A DNA stretch of 13,648 bases from an uncultured Clostridia bacterium (GCA_946626795.1 CAMOUZ010000023.1:1-13648), one strand, 5' to 3'; counted from the first letter of the stretch, positions 5,374 through 13,098 are shown. A program made the numbers and translations. Notes: generated by a model from the letters alone, not told the origin.

Positions 5374-5553
5374 TCACCACCAATCCTTTTCCTTAAATTT
5401 GATATCGTCGTAATATTCGCCGTATTTTTCTTTGAAACGCTTTGCGTCCTCTCCGCCGTAATCGCGTAAGAGGTCTGCGAGGTCATAGTCCTCGTAATGG
5501 ATGGCGTCTTCGTCCTGATATTCGGCTAATTTGGCTAGTTCTCTCTCTGTCAT
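5374..5553 (-). CDS. Small acidic protein, 59 residues, coupled to the PH-domain gene
   Basis: On the - strand an ATG at 5553 has AAGGAG 4-5 bases upstream and opens a 59-codon frame. The protein starts MTERELAKLAEYQDEDA and ends KEKDWW. It is rich in Asp, Glu and Tyr, predicted helical, with no membrane segment. Its TGA is one base before the start of the PH-domain membrane protein, an arrangement that strongly favours a real, co-translated gene. I do not recognise a family. A palindromic repeat (5563-5687) lies directly upstream of the ribosome binding site, within the probable leader. Confidence 0.65.
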   Translation of the reverse strand: MTERELAKLAEYQDEDAIHYEDYDLADLLRDYGGEDAKRFKEKYGEYYDDIKFKEKDWW

Positions 5554-5562
5554 AATACTCCT

Positions 5563-5687
5563 TGCGAGCTCGTATAAGCGTGCATTGACTTTGTTTCTGT
5601 CTGCGGCGGCGTGCAGTTACGTACAGGGAGTACGCGCCCTTCGCCGCCTTGCCGAGCCTCGTCACTGCACGTTTCTCCGAGCTCGCA
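5563..5687. repeat. Palindromic interspersed repeat, copy A
   Basis: Ten-base inverted ends TGCGAGCTCG (5563-5572) and CGAGCTCGCA (5678-5687) enclose a second inverted pair, GTGCAGT (5611-5617) / ACTGCAC (5664-5670). The segment 5617-5638 matches the reverse complement of 5854-5875 at 20 of 22 positions, and similarity runs on through GAGGCTCG-like sequence for about 50 bases. The centre is GTAC-AGGGA-GTAC. With copy B it defines a repeat family in opposite orientation. Confidence 0.65.
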
Positions 5688-5696
5688 GATTTTTTA

Positions 5697-5710
5697 ACTG
5701 CGGTCGCAGT
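5697..5710. other. Short perfect hairpin in the 5688-5801 spacer
   Basis: ACTGCG-GT-CGCAGT. It has no T-run on the 3' side on either strand, so it is not a standard terminator. The spacer from 5688 to 5801 shows nothing else I can support. Confidence 0.35.
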
Positions 5711-5801
5711 ATTGTTGAGTTGTTACTTTGTTGCGAAATCATTCATAAGGATGTTTGACTTGGCAATTTATTTTTAGTTTTTACTTCCCACTCTTCCCCC
5801 C

Positions 5802-5930
5802 AAGTGACGGTGGAGAAGGGCGGCAGATGCAAGGCTCGCCGAGGAGACGGATAGGCGCGTACTTCTTGTACGTAACTATTCGACGACGAAGGCAGAAACG
5901 CCGCAGATGCTCCCTTATACACCGTCACTT
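5802..5930. repeat. Palindromic interspersed repeat, copy B, MITE-like
   Basis: A 129-base unit with perfect 11-base inverted ends AAGTGACGGTG (5802-5812) / CACCGTCACTT (5920-5930), and further imperfect pairing inside them (GGCGGCAGATGC against GCAGATGC/GCCGCAGATGC-type sequence). The centre is GTAC-TTCTT-GTAC. The right end overlaps the last codon and stop of rlmH. It has no transposase and could be a non-autonomous element or a structured terminator for rlmH. Confidence 0.65.
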
Positions 5931-6386
5931 ATGATAGGGTGTGCCGTGCAATATACACTCCGCGCGGTAGATCTGTTCGAGGAGCACCACGCGGAAGAGC
6001 TGGTGGGGGAATGTGACGTCTCCAAAGGAGATCCTTTCGTCCGCCGCATTGCGGACGGCGTCTGAGACCCCGTTGCTTCCGCCGATCACGAAGGTGAGCT
6101 CGCTCTTGCCCGAGAGCACGGCGGCGTCTATCTTTTCCGCGAAGGACTCGCTGGACACTTTCTTCCCGCGGATATCCAAAAGGAAGGTGTATCCCTTGAT
6201 CTTCTTCAAGATGGCTTCTCCTTCGACGGCGCGTTTCGCCTCCATGTCCGTGAGATGAGCGGCTTCCGCCGCCTCTTCGCCCTCCACTTTACACCATTTC
6301 CCGAGCCGCTTTACGTATTCCGCCACGGCGTCTCGATAAAATTCCTCTTTGATGCCGCCTACGGCGACCACTCTGATCTTCAACAT
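5925..6386 (-). CDS. rlmH: 23S rRNA (pseudouridine1915-N3)-methyltransferase RlmH
   Basis: A 153-residue SPOUT-class enzyme that methylates pseudouridine 1915 in helix 69 of 23S rRNA using S-adenosylmethionine, acting on assembled ribosomes. Family features are all present: N-terminal MLKIRVVAVGGIKEEFYRDAV and EYVKRL, LLDIRGKKVSSESFA (69-83), the knot glycines FVIGGSNGVSD (99-109), FGDVTFPHQLFRVVLLEQ (121-138) with IYRA after it, and the terminal PYHK. Length is normal (about 155). The start ATG 6386 matches the family N-terminus. There is no ribosome binding site, because the predicted transcript begins at or next to this ATG. The stop codon lies in the inverted end of repeat B. Divergent from the symporter operon. 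Confidence 0.95.
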   Translation of the reverse strand: MLKIRVVAVGGIKEEFYRDAVAEYVKRLGKWCKVEGEEAAEAAHLTDMEAKRAVEGEAILKKIKGYTFLLDIRGKKVSSESFAEKIDAAVLSGKSELTFVIGGSNGVSDAVRNAADERISFGDVTFPHQLFRVVLLEQIYRAECILHGTPYHK

Positions 6387-6392
6387 AGAGGT

Positions 6393-6421
6393 ATTATATA
6401 ACGAAGCGCGAGATATTGCAA
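6393..6421 (-). promoter_or_regulatory. rlmH promoter giving a leaderless mRNA
   Basis: On the - strand: TTGCAA (6421-6416), 17-base spacer, TATAAT (6398-6393). Only six bases (ACCTCT) separate the -10 from the ATG at 6386, so the predicted start point is the A of the start codon or within a base of it. Confidence 0.75.
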
Positions 6422-6494
6422 ATATTTCAGAGAGAGAGTGCAAGTCTCCCCGAGAACCCTATGAAAAACTTAATAAGCAATCTTTCTTAAATAT

Positions 6495-6523
6495 TTTACA
6501 AATACACGTGCGCGAGGTATAAT
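6495..6523 (+). promoter_or_regulatory. Promoter of the symporter-ligase-ior operon
   Basis: TTTACA (6495-6500), 17-base spacer, TATAAT (6518-6523). Predicted start is near 6530, giving a leader of about 28 bases before ATG 6558. The -10 overlaps an in-frame ATG at 6522, which therefore cannot be the start codon of this transcript. No riboswitch or T-box can fit in so short a leader. Confidence 0.8.
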
Positions 6524-6557
6524 GAAAAAGTATTTTTTCTCAAAGAGGAAGTTTAAT

Positions 6558-8120
6558 ATGATAGGAATCGACATAGCAGTCATCGCTTTATATCTCATCG
6601 GAATGATCGCGATCGCGTTCTATACGCGCAATAAAGCCAAGACGGTGAAGGATTATCTTCTCGCGGGCGACAAGGGACTGAACGGATGGATGAGCGCTTT
6701 TGCTTATGGCACCACTTATTTCTCCGCCGTCATCTTCATCGGATATGCGGGCAAGTTCGGCTTCTCCTTCGGCGTGGCTGCCGTTTGGATCGGCATCGGG
6801 AATGCCGTCGTCGGCGCTTTGCTCGCTTGGATGGTGCTCGCTCGTCGCACCAAGAATATGACGGTGCGCTTAGATGCCAAAACGATGCCTGACTTCTTCT
6901 ATAAGCGTTACGGTGACGACAAGATGAAGCTTGTCTCCGCCATCGTGATCTTCATCTTCCTCATTCCGTACGCTGCGTCGGTGTATAACGGTCTCGGAAA
7001 TTTATTCAGCATTGTCTTCGATATCCCCGGATGGATCGTGATGCTCGTCCTCGCAGGCGTCACCGCATTTTATCTCTTCCTCGGCGGTTATATCGCCACG
7101 TCGCTCACGGACTTCATCCAAGGCATCATCATGTTTGTGGGCGTCATCATTATGCTCTTCTTCTTCCTCGCCGCGCCGCAGGTGAATTGGGGAGAAGGAT
7201 TGAAAACGCTTGCGGATAACGAGATGGGGCTCTTTATGGGCGGCGCCTCGTCGGGGAATTTCCTCTACGGCAGGAATATGTCCCTCGTCTTCCTCATCCT
7301 CTTGACGTCATTCGGCGTGTGGGCGCTCCCGCAAACTATTCATAAGTATTACACCGTGCGCGATAAGAAAGCCATCAAGCAGGGCACCATCGTGAGCTCT
7401 GTCTTTGCGCTGGTGATCGGCTTCGGCGCGTATTTCATCGGCGGACTCGCCACGCTGTTCTACGGCTCTCCCGCAGAAGTCGGCGGCAACACCGATAACG
7501 TCATCCCGCATATGATCAAGGACGTCCTTCCGAACGGACTGCTCGGTCTCATCGCCGTCCTCGTGCTTGCGGCTTCGATGTCCACTTTGGCGTCGGTGTC
7601 TCTCGCGTCCTCTTCCGTCGTGACCATTGATATCTATAAGGGCAGGATCAGAAAGGACGCTTCGGATAAGAACGTCACGACTTTGATGCGCGTCCTCGCT
7701 TTGGTCTTCGTGGCGCTCTCCACCGTGATCGCGTATCTGAATAATAAATACGGCATCACCGCCATTGCCTATATGATGGGGCTCAGCTGGGGCACCCTCG
7801 CGGGCTGTTTTATCGGACCGTACGTGCTCGGCGTCGTCTGGAAGAAGACCACGCGTGCCGCGGCTTGGACCTCCATCATCGGCAGTTTGGCGCTGACTTT
7901 CATCCTCATCATCGTCATCGGTTATGACAAGGCGGGATGGGGCGCGGCGACCTTCGGCGCGGCGCTGAAACAGGGCGTGAATTCCTCCCCGATGATCGGC
8001 GTCATTTGTATGATTTATTCCATGCTCTCCACGTTTGTGGTCAGCCTCTTTACGAAGCAACTCCCCGAAGAGCGCATCAAAGAAGCCTTCGAGAAACCTA
8101 TCGAAAACGAGATCCTTTGA
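6558..8120 (+). CDS. Sodium:solute symporter (SSS family)
   Basis: A 520-residue integral membrane carrier with about 13 hydrophobic segments, normal for the SSS family (PutP, PanF and relatives), which use the sodium gradient to import organic solutes. Family landmarks: an N-terminal FYTRNKAKTVKDYLLAG loop after the first helix, GTTYFSAVIFIGYAGKFG (51-68), the GGYIATSLTDFIQG region (176-189), ALPQTIHKYYTVRDKKAIKQG (256-276), and AASMSTLASVSLASSS (338-353), where S342 and T343 align with the Na2 site residues. ATG 6558 follows AGAGGA at a suitable distance and gives the usual SSS N-terminus; ATG 6522 lies inside the promoter. First gene of the aryl-acid operon, so an aryl carboxylate is the most likely substrate, but that is inferred from neighbours. 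Confidence 0.88.
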   Translation: MIGIDIAVIALYLIGMIAIAFYTRNKAKTVKDYLLAGDKGLNGWMSAFAYGTTYFSAVIFIGYAGKFGFSFGVAAVWIGIGNAVVGALLAWMVLARRTKNMTVRLDAKTMPDFFYKRYGDDKMKLVSAIVIFIFLIPYAASVYNGLGNLFSIVFDIPGWIVMLVLAGVTAFYLFLGGYIATSLTDFIQGIIMFVGVIIMLFFFLAAPQVNWGEGLKTLADNEMGLFMGGASSGNFLYGRNMSLVFLILLTSFGVWALPQTIHKYYTVRDKKAIKQGTIVSSVFALVIGFGAYFIGGLATLFYGSPAEVGGNTDNVIPHMIKDVLPNGLLGLIAVLVLAASMSTLASVSLASSSVVTIDIYKGRIRKDASDKNVTTLMRVLALVFVALSTVIAYLNNKYGITAIAYMMGLSWGTLAGCFIGPYVLGVVWKKTTRAAAWTSIIGSLALTFILIIVIGYDKAGWGAATFGAALKQGVNSSPMIGVICMIYSMLSTFVVSLFTKQLPEERIKEAFEKPIENEIL

Positions 8121-8160
8121 TCCCGATTGCAGATCGAATACATTACCAAAGGAGAACAAC

Positions 8161-9468
8161 ATGATTTGGTCTAAAAACGAAACTTTACCCAGAAGCGAGA
8201 TAGAAGCTATTCAGCTCGAACGTTTGCAAGAGACGGTGCATCGCGTGTATGAAAAAGTGCTTCCTTATCGCAAGAAGATGGACGAAGCCGGCGTGAAACC
8301 CGACGACATAAAGACATTGAAAGACCTCGCGAAGCTGCCTTTCACCACGAAAGCGGATCTCCGCGACAATTATCCTTTCGGGCTTTTCGCCGTTCCGAGA
8401 AATGAGCTCGTGCGCGTGCACGCCTCCTCGGGTACAACGGGCAAACCCACCGTCGTAGGCTACACGAAAAACGACCTCGATATGTGGACGGAATGCGTCT
8501 CCCGTATCGCGGCGATGGGCGGCGCGACGGCGGACGACATGGCGCAAATCTGTTTCGGATACGGCATGTTCACGGGTGCGCTCGGTCTGCATTACGGACT
8601 TGAAAATATCGGCGCGACCATCGTGCCTTCTTCCACGGGAAACAGCGAGAAGCAGATCATGTTTATGAAGGATTTCGAGACGACGCTTCTCGTGGCGACG
8701 CCTTCTTACGCTCTTCGTCTTGCGGAAGTGGCGACGCAGATGGGCGTCGATATCAAGAAAGATCTCAAAGTGCGTATCGCGCTCGTCGGTAGCGAGCTTC
8801 TCACCGATGCGATGCGGAAAGAGATGCATAAAGTGTGGGGCGAGAACTGTCTCGTGACGAGCAATTACGGCATGAGCGAGCTGATGGGTCCCGGTGTGTC
8901 GGGCGAATGCGAATACCTCAACGGCATGCATATCAATGAGGATTATTTCATCCCCGAGATCATCAACAGCGAAACGGGCGAAGTCTTGCCCATCGGGGAG
9001 AAAGGCGAGCTCGTGGTCACTTGTATCAAGAAAGAGGCGCTTCCGCTCATTCGTTATCGCACGAAGGACGTCACCCGTCTTATGTACGAGCCCTGCAAAT
9101 GCGGCAGAACGACTTGCCGTATGGAGAACTTGGACGGCAGAACGGACGATATGCTCAAAATCCGCGGCGTGAATGTCTTCCCGAGTCAGATTGAGGAAGT
9201 CCTCCTGCATACGGAGGGCATCGGTCCCCATTACGAGATCATCGTGACCCGCGAAGGGCATGCCGATAAGCTTGAAATCCGCGTGGAGCTTCTCAAAGCT
9301 ACGGACGATTATAAAGAACTCAAAGCGATCGAAAATGCGATCCGCTCGAAACTGCGCGTGGTGCTTGGCTTGGATGCGAAAATCTCGCTTGTCTCGCCCA
9401 ATACCCTCCAACGTTTCGAGGGCAAGGCAAAGCGCGTGAAAGATCTGCGCGATAAGGAGGGAGTATGA
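8161..9468 (+). CDS. Phenylacetate-CoA ligase family protein (first paralogue)
   Basis: A 435-residue adenylate-forming enzyme expected to convert an arylacetate, ATP and CoA to the aryl-CoA, AMP and PPi. Motifs in order: FTTKADLRDNYPFGLFAVP (61-79), P-loop HASSGTTGKPTVVGYT (87-102), FGYGMFTGALGLHYG (132-146), the adenine site SNYGMSELMGPGVSGEC (234-250), LPLIRYRTKDVTRL (294-307), the Cys cluster CKCGRTTC (312-319), GRTDDMLKIRGVNVFPSQIEE (326-346), and the C-terminal catalytic lysine region FEGKAKRV (419-426). Start ATG 8161 has AAAGGAG 6 bases upstream, 40 bases after the symporter. Overlaps iorA by ATGA. The substrate-pocket region differs from the second ligase, so a different aryl acid is likely. 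Confidence 0.9.
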   Translation: MIWSKNETLPRSEIEAIQLERLQETVHRVYEKVLPYRKKMDEAGVKPDDIKTLKDLAKLPFTTKADLRDNYPFGLFAVPRNELVRVHASSGTTGKPTVVGYTKNDLDMWTECVSRIAAMGGATADDMAQICFGYGMFTGALGLHYGLENIGATIVPSSTGNSEKQIMFMKDFETTLLVATPSYALRLAEVATQMGVDIKKDLKVRIALVGSELLTDAMRKEMHKVWGENCLVTSNYGMSELMGPGVSGECEYLNGMHINEDYFIPEIINSETGEVLPIGEKGELVVTCIKKEALPLIRYRTKDVTRLMYEPCKCGRTTCRMENLDGRTDDMLKIRGVNVFPSQIEEVLLHTEGIGPHYEIIVTREGHADKLEIRVELLKATDDYKELKAIENAIRSKLRVVLGLDAKISLVSPNTLQRFEGKAKRVKDLRDKEGV

Positions 9469-11204
9469 AAAAATTGATGTTAGGCAATGAAGCCATTGCC
9501 CGCGGCGCGTATGAAGCGGGGGTGAAAGTCTCCGCAGCGTACCCCGGCACGCCGAGCACGGAAATCAGCGAGACCATCGCGAAATACGATGAGGTCTATG
9601 CGGAATGGGCGCCGAATGAGAAAGTGGCGGCGGAAGTGGCGATCGGCGCTTCCATCAGCGGCGCGCGCAGCATGTGCTGCATGAAGCACGTCGGACTGAA
9701 CGTGGCGGCGGATCCATTATTTACCTGCTCTTATACGGGCGTGGGCGGCGGCCTTGTCGCCGTCGTAGCGGACGACCCGGGTCTTTACAGCTCGCAAAAT
9801 GAGCAGGACACCCGTTTGATCGGTCGCGCGGCGATGATCCCGGTCATCGAGCCTTCGGACAGCCAAGAGGCGAAGGACTTTATGAAGCGCGCCTTCGAGC
9901 TCAGCGAGAAATACGACACTCCCATCATCCTTCGCACGACGACGAGGCTCTCCCATTCGCAGGGCATCGTGGAGCTCGAAGAGAGAAAGGACGTGGAAGA
10001 CAAGCCCTATGAGAAGCGCATCGACAAATACGTGATGATGCCGGGTATGGCGAAGAAGAGACACCTTTACGTGGAGGATCGTCTGAACAGAATGGCGGCA
10101 GATCTCTCGACGGATCCCATAAATCGCATCGAATACGCGGATAAAAAGATCGGTTTCATCACGAGCGGTATCGCGTATCAATATGTCAAAGAGGCGATGC
10201 CGAATGCTTCGGTCTTGAAGCTCGGTCTCGTAAATCCGCTTCCCGACGCGATCATTCGCGAATTTGCGGCGAACGTGGAGACCATCTATGTCTTCGAGGA
10301 GCTCGAACCCGCGATCGAGGAGCACGTCAGAGCGATGGGCATCAAAGTCATCGGCAAAGAGATATTTACCCGTCAAGGCGAATACAGTGCGAATCTTCTC
10401 AGGAAGGCGGTCCTCGGCGAGGAGCCTGCGGAGGCGCCCATGGCGGGGCTTCCCGCGCGTCCCCCCGTGCTCTGCCCGGGCTGTCCGCATAGGAGCGTCT
10501 TCTCCGTGATGAAGAAGCTGAAACTTCACGTCATCGGCGACATCGGGTGCTATACCCTCGGCGCGGTGGCGCCCATCTCGGTCATCGAGACCACCATTTG
10601 TATGGGCAGCAGCATCTCCACCTTGCACGGCGTGGAGAAAGCGAAAGGAAAGGATTATATCAAGAATTGGGTCTGCGTCATCGGCGACAGCACTTTCCTG
10701 CATACCGGTGTGAACAGCCTTATCAACTCGGCGTATAATATGAGCTCGGGCACCGTCGTGATCCTCGATAACTCCACGACGGGTATGACGGGCCATCAGC
10801 AGCACGCCGCCACGGGGAAGAACCTTAAAGGCGAGCCCGCGCCCGCCATCGATCTCGTCACCTTATGTCACGCTATCGGCGTGAAGAATGTCAGAGTGGT
10901 GAGCGCTTTCGACCGCGCGGCATTGACGGACGCGCTCAAAGAGGAGACGGCGAGGGAAGAGCTCTCCGTCATCATTTGCAAGTCTCCCTGCGTGCTCTTG
11001 AAAGGAAATGTCTTTAAGACCAAGATCTATGTGAACAGCGAGAAATGCATCGGCTGCGGCGCCTGCATCACTTGCGGCTGTCCCGCCCTTTCCAAGGACG
11101 AGAATAAGAAGGCGAAGATCAATCCCGAGATGTGTAACGGGTGCGGTCTCTGCGCTTCGAACTGTCGCTTCGACGCGATGGAAGTCAGGGAGGTAGTGAA
11201 ATGA
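9465..11204 (+). CDS. iorA: Indolepyruvate:ferredoxin oxidoreductase, alpha subunit
   Basis: The 579-residue large subunit of IOR, which oxidatively decarboxylates indole-, phenyl- or hydroxyphenylpyruvate to the aryl-acetyl-CoA while reducing ferredoxin; reversible in some anaerobes. The N-terminal pyrimidine-binding half begins MLGNEAIARGAYEAG with AAYPGTPSTEI (24-34). The C-terminal thiamine diphosphate half has CPGCPHRSVF (337-346), GDIGCYTLG (358-366) and the GDS...DN metal-binding stretch (407-436). Two ferredoxin-type clusters close the protein: C528, C531, C534 then C537/C539, and C557, C560, C563, C567. Length is within the family's usual range of about 580-650. ATG 9465 overlaps the ligase stop and follows AAGGAGGG. 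Partner iorB overlaps its stop by four bases. Confidence 0.96.
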   Translation: MKKLMLGNEAIARGAYEAGVKVSAAYPGTPSTEISETIAKYDEVYAEWAPNEKVAAEVAIGASISGARSMCCMKHVGLNVAADPLFTCSYTGVGGGLVAVVADDPGLYSSQNEQDTRLIGRAAMIPVIEPSDSQEAKDFMKRAFELSEKYDTPIILRTTTRLSHSQGIVELEERKDVEDKPYEKRIDKYVMMPGMAKKRHLYVEDRLNRMAADLSTDPINRIEYADKKIGFITSGIAYQYVKEAMPNASVLKLGLVNPLPDAIIREFAANVETIYVFEELEPAIEEHVRAMGIKVIGKEIFTRQGEYSANLLRKAVLGEEPAEAPMAGLPARPPVLCPGCPHRSVFSVMKKLKLHVIGDIGCYTLGAVAPISVIETTICMGSSISTLHGVEKAKGKDYIKNWVCVIGDSTFLHTGVNSLINSAYNMSSGTVVILDNSTTGMTGHQQHAATGKNLKGEPAPAIDLVTLCHAIGVKNVRVVSAFDRAALTDALKEETAREELSVIICKSPCVLLKGNVFKTKIYVNSEKCIGCGACITCGCPALSKDENKKAKINPEMCNGCGLCASNCRFDAMEVREVVK

Positions 11205-11770
11205 GCGTGAATATTATGATCGTCGGCGTGGGCGGGCAGGGCACCCTCCTTACAAGCCGTATCCTCGGCGGTATCGCCATCGAAAAAGGCTATGACGTGA
11301 AGCTTTCCGAAGTCCACGGCATGGCGCAGCGCGGCGGAAGCGTCGTGACCTTCGTGCGCTACGGCGACGAGGTCAGAGAACCCATTGTGGAAGAAGGACA
11401 GGCGGATATCCTCATCGCTTTCGAGCGTCTCGAAGCGGCGCGTTATCATCATTTCTTGAAGAAGGGCGGCGTGATGATCGTGAATGACGTCGTGATCCAG
11501 CCCATCACCGTTATCTCGGGCGCCACGCAGTATCCCTTAGACGTCTTGGACAGCCTCGAAGGGAAATATAAAATCGTGAAAGTGGACGCAAATAAGATCG
11601 CGGAGCAGGTGGGGAATCAGCGTGTTTTCAATACCGTCGTGCTCGGCGTGGCGGCGCGTTTTATGGGCGTGGAAAAGGAAGTTTGGCTGAAAGTCATCGA
11701 GAATACCGTCCCGCCGAAAACTGTGGAAATCAATAAAAAAGCATTTTTGACCGGCTTGGAAAATCAATAA
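11201..11770 (+). CDS. iorB: Indolepyruvate:ferredoxin oxidoreductase, beta subunit
   Basis: The 189-residue gamma-type subunit that binds CoA and completes the IorAB enzyme. Recognised by MIVGVGGQGTLLTSRILGGI (6-25), SEVHGMAQRGGSVVTFVRYG (36-55), and ADILIAFERLEAAR (68-81). Length is typical (about 190-200). ATG 11201 overlaps the iorA stop as ATGA, with GGGAGG (11188-11193) seven bases upstream; a longer reading frame extending back to 11141 overlaps the Fe-S region of iorA and is not needed. Stoichiometric expression with iorA is expected from the coupling. Confidence 0.95.
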   Translation: MSVNIMIVGVGGQGTLLTSRILGGIAIEKGYDVKLSEVHGMAQRGGSVVTFVRYGDEVREPIVEEGQADILIAFERLEAARYHHFLKKGGVMIVNDVVIQPITVISGATQYPLDVLDSLEGKYKIVKVDANKIAEQVGNQRVFNTVVLGVAARFMGVEKEVWLKVIENTVPPKTVEINKKAFLTGLENQ

Positions 11771-11785
11771 CAAAAGGAGAACGCT

Positions 11786-13084
11786 ATGATCTGGAATGAG
11801 AAAATGGAGACGATAAGCCGTGAAGAGCTCACCGCATTACAGAGCGAGAGGCTCGTCGCCATGGTGAAGCGCGTCTATGAGAACGTGCCCGCGTATCGTG
11901 CGAAGATGGACGCCATCGGGCTGAAACCCGAGGACATCAAGGGGGTGGAGGATCTTCCGAAGCTTCCCTTTACGACCAAGGCGGATCTAAGGGATAACTA
12001 TCCCTTCGGACTTTTCGCCGTTCCTCAGGAAGAGATCGTCAGAGTGCATGCTTCGTCGGGCACGACGGGCAAACCCACGGTCGTCGGATACACCGAGAAC
12101 GATATCAAGATGTGGAGCGAATGCGTCGCGCGCTGTATGACGATGGCGGGCATCACGAAGAAAGATATCGTGCAAGTGGCGTACGGGTACGGACTCTTTA
12201 CGGGCGGACTCGGCGCACATTACGGCGCGGAATACATGGGCGCCACCACCGTTCCGATGGGCACGGGCAATACGCAGAAGCTCATCACCCTTATGAAAGA
12301 TTTCGGCGCGACGGCGATCGCCTGTACCCCCTCTTACCTTTTGCATATCGCGGAGGTCTTGAAAGAAGGCGGAGATCTCGATAAGATCAAGCTGAGAGCC
12401 GCCGTCTGCGGCGCGGAGCCTTGGACGGAGGAGATGCGCCATCAGATCGAGGCGACCCTCGGCATCGACGCGCACGACATCTACGGCTTGTCCGAGGTCA
12501 TGGGACCGGGCGTTGCTTGCGACTGCTCGTATCATAAAGGATTGCATGTCTGCGAGGATCATTTTATTCCCGAGATCATCTCTCCCACCACGTTGGAGCC
12601 CCTCCCGGAAGGGGAGACGGGCGAGCTCGTCTTCACCACGATCACCAAGGAAGGTCTCCCACTCATTCGTTACCGCACGCGTGACCTCACTTCCATCACC
12701 TATGATAAATGCGAATGCGGGCGTACGACCTGCCGTATCAGTCGTTTCAAGGGGCGTTCGGACGATATGCTCATCATCCGCGGCGTGAATGTCTTCCCCT
12801 CGCAGGTGGAAGAAGCGCTCTTGCAGGTGGACGGCGTTTCCCCGCATTATCTCATCGTTGTGGATCGCGTGAATAATCTCGACACGATGGAGATCATGGT
12901 GGAAGTGGATGAGAAATTTTTCAGCGATGAGATCAAGGGCTTGGAGGCGCTCTCCAAGAAGATCGCGAAAGCGGTGCAACAGATGATCGGCTTGAATGCG
13001 AAGATCAAACTTGTGGAACCGAGGACCATCGAGCGCAGCATGGGCAAAGCCGTGCGCGTCAGAGACAATCGTAAATTGGTATAA
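11786..13084 (+). CDS. paaK: Phenylacetate-CoA ligase (second paralogue)
   Basis: A 432-residue arylacetate-CoA ligase, closer than the first copy to classical PaaK sequences. P-loop HASSGTTGKPTVVGYT (88-103), YGYGLFTGGLGAHYG (133-147), adenine site DIYGLSEVMGPGVACDC (231-247), LPLIRYRTRDLTSI (291-304), Cys cluster CECGRTTC (309-316), RISRFKGRSDDMLIIRGVNV (317-336), and the lysine region SMGKAVRV (418-425). It shares an identical 19-residue block, FTTKADLRDNYPFGLFAVP, with the other ligase, but differs around residues 130-165 and 180-215, where the acyl pocket is formed. ATG 11786 has AAAAGGAG 6-7 bases upstream and lies 15 bases after iorB. Co-expression with IOR is clear from spacing. Confidence 0.92.
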   Translation: MIWNEKMETISREELTALQSERLVAMVKRVYENVPAYRAKMDAIGLKPEDIKGVEDLPKLPFTTKADLRDNYPFGLFAVPQEEIVRVHASSGTTGKPTVVGYTENDIKMWSECVARCMTMAGITKKDIVQVAYGYGLFTGGLGAHYGAEYMGATTVPMGTGNTQKLITLMKDFGATAIACTPSYLLHIAEVLKEGGDLDKIKLRAAVCGAEPWTEEMRHQIEATLGIDAHDIYGLSEVMGPGVACDCSYHKGLHVCEDHFIPEIISPTTLEPLPEGETGELVFTTITKEGLPLIRYRTRDLTSITYDKCECGRTTCRISRFKGRSDDMLIIRGVNVFPSQVEEALLQVDGVSPHYLIVVDRVNNLDTMEIMVEVDEKFFSDEIKGLEALSKKIAKAVQQMIGLNAKIKLVEPRTIERSMGKAVRVRDNRKLV

Positions 13085-13098
13085 AAGGAGGAGTAATT

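Noticed and set aside
4962..5396. A 144-codon frame on the + strand, and the 98-codon - strand frame at 5009-5305
   Set aside because: Both are out-of-frame shadows of the PH-domain membrane protein gene.
5483..5928. Short frames containing SYVQ-type peptides (5483-5665, 5531-5758, 5743-5928)
   Set aside because: They are translations of the palindromic repeats; the same peptide pattern appears from both copies because the DNA repeats are related.
6524..6557. Riboswitch or T-box before the aromatic operon
   Set aside because: The predicted leader is only about 28 bases, too short for either.
8035..8160. Longer start for the first ligase
   Set aside because: It would overlap the symporter in another frame; ATG 8161 has a good ribosome binding site and matches the paralogue's N-terminus MIW.
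7308..8162. A 284-codon frame on the - strand
   Set aside because: It is antisense to the symporter with Arg/His/Asp-rich composition from the reverse complement of a GC-rich gene; no ribosome binding site.
8185..9411. A 408-codon frame on the - strand, and similar frames at 9717-10805 and 11987-12979
   Set aside because: All lie antisense to well-supported ligase and ior genes, and their composition is the usual shadow pattern.
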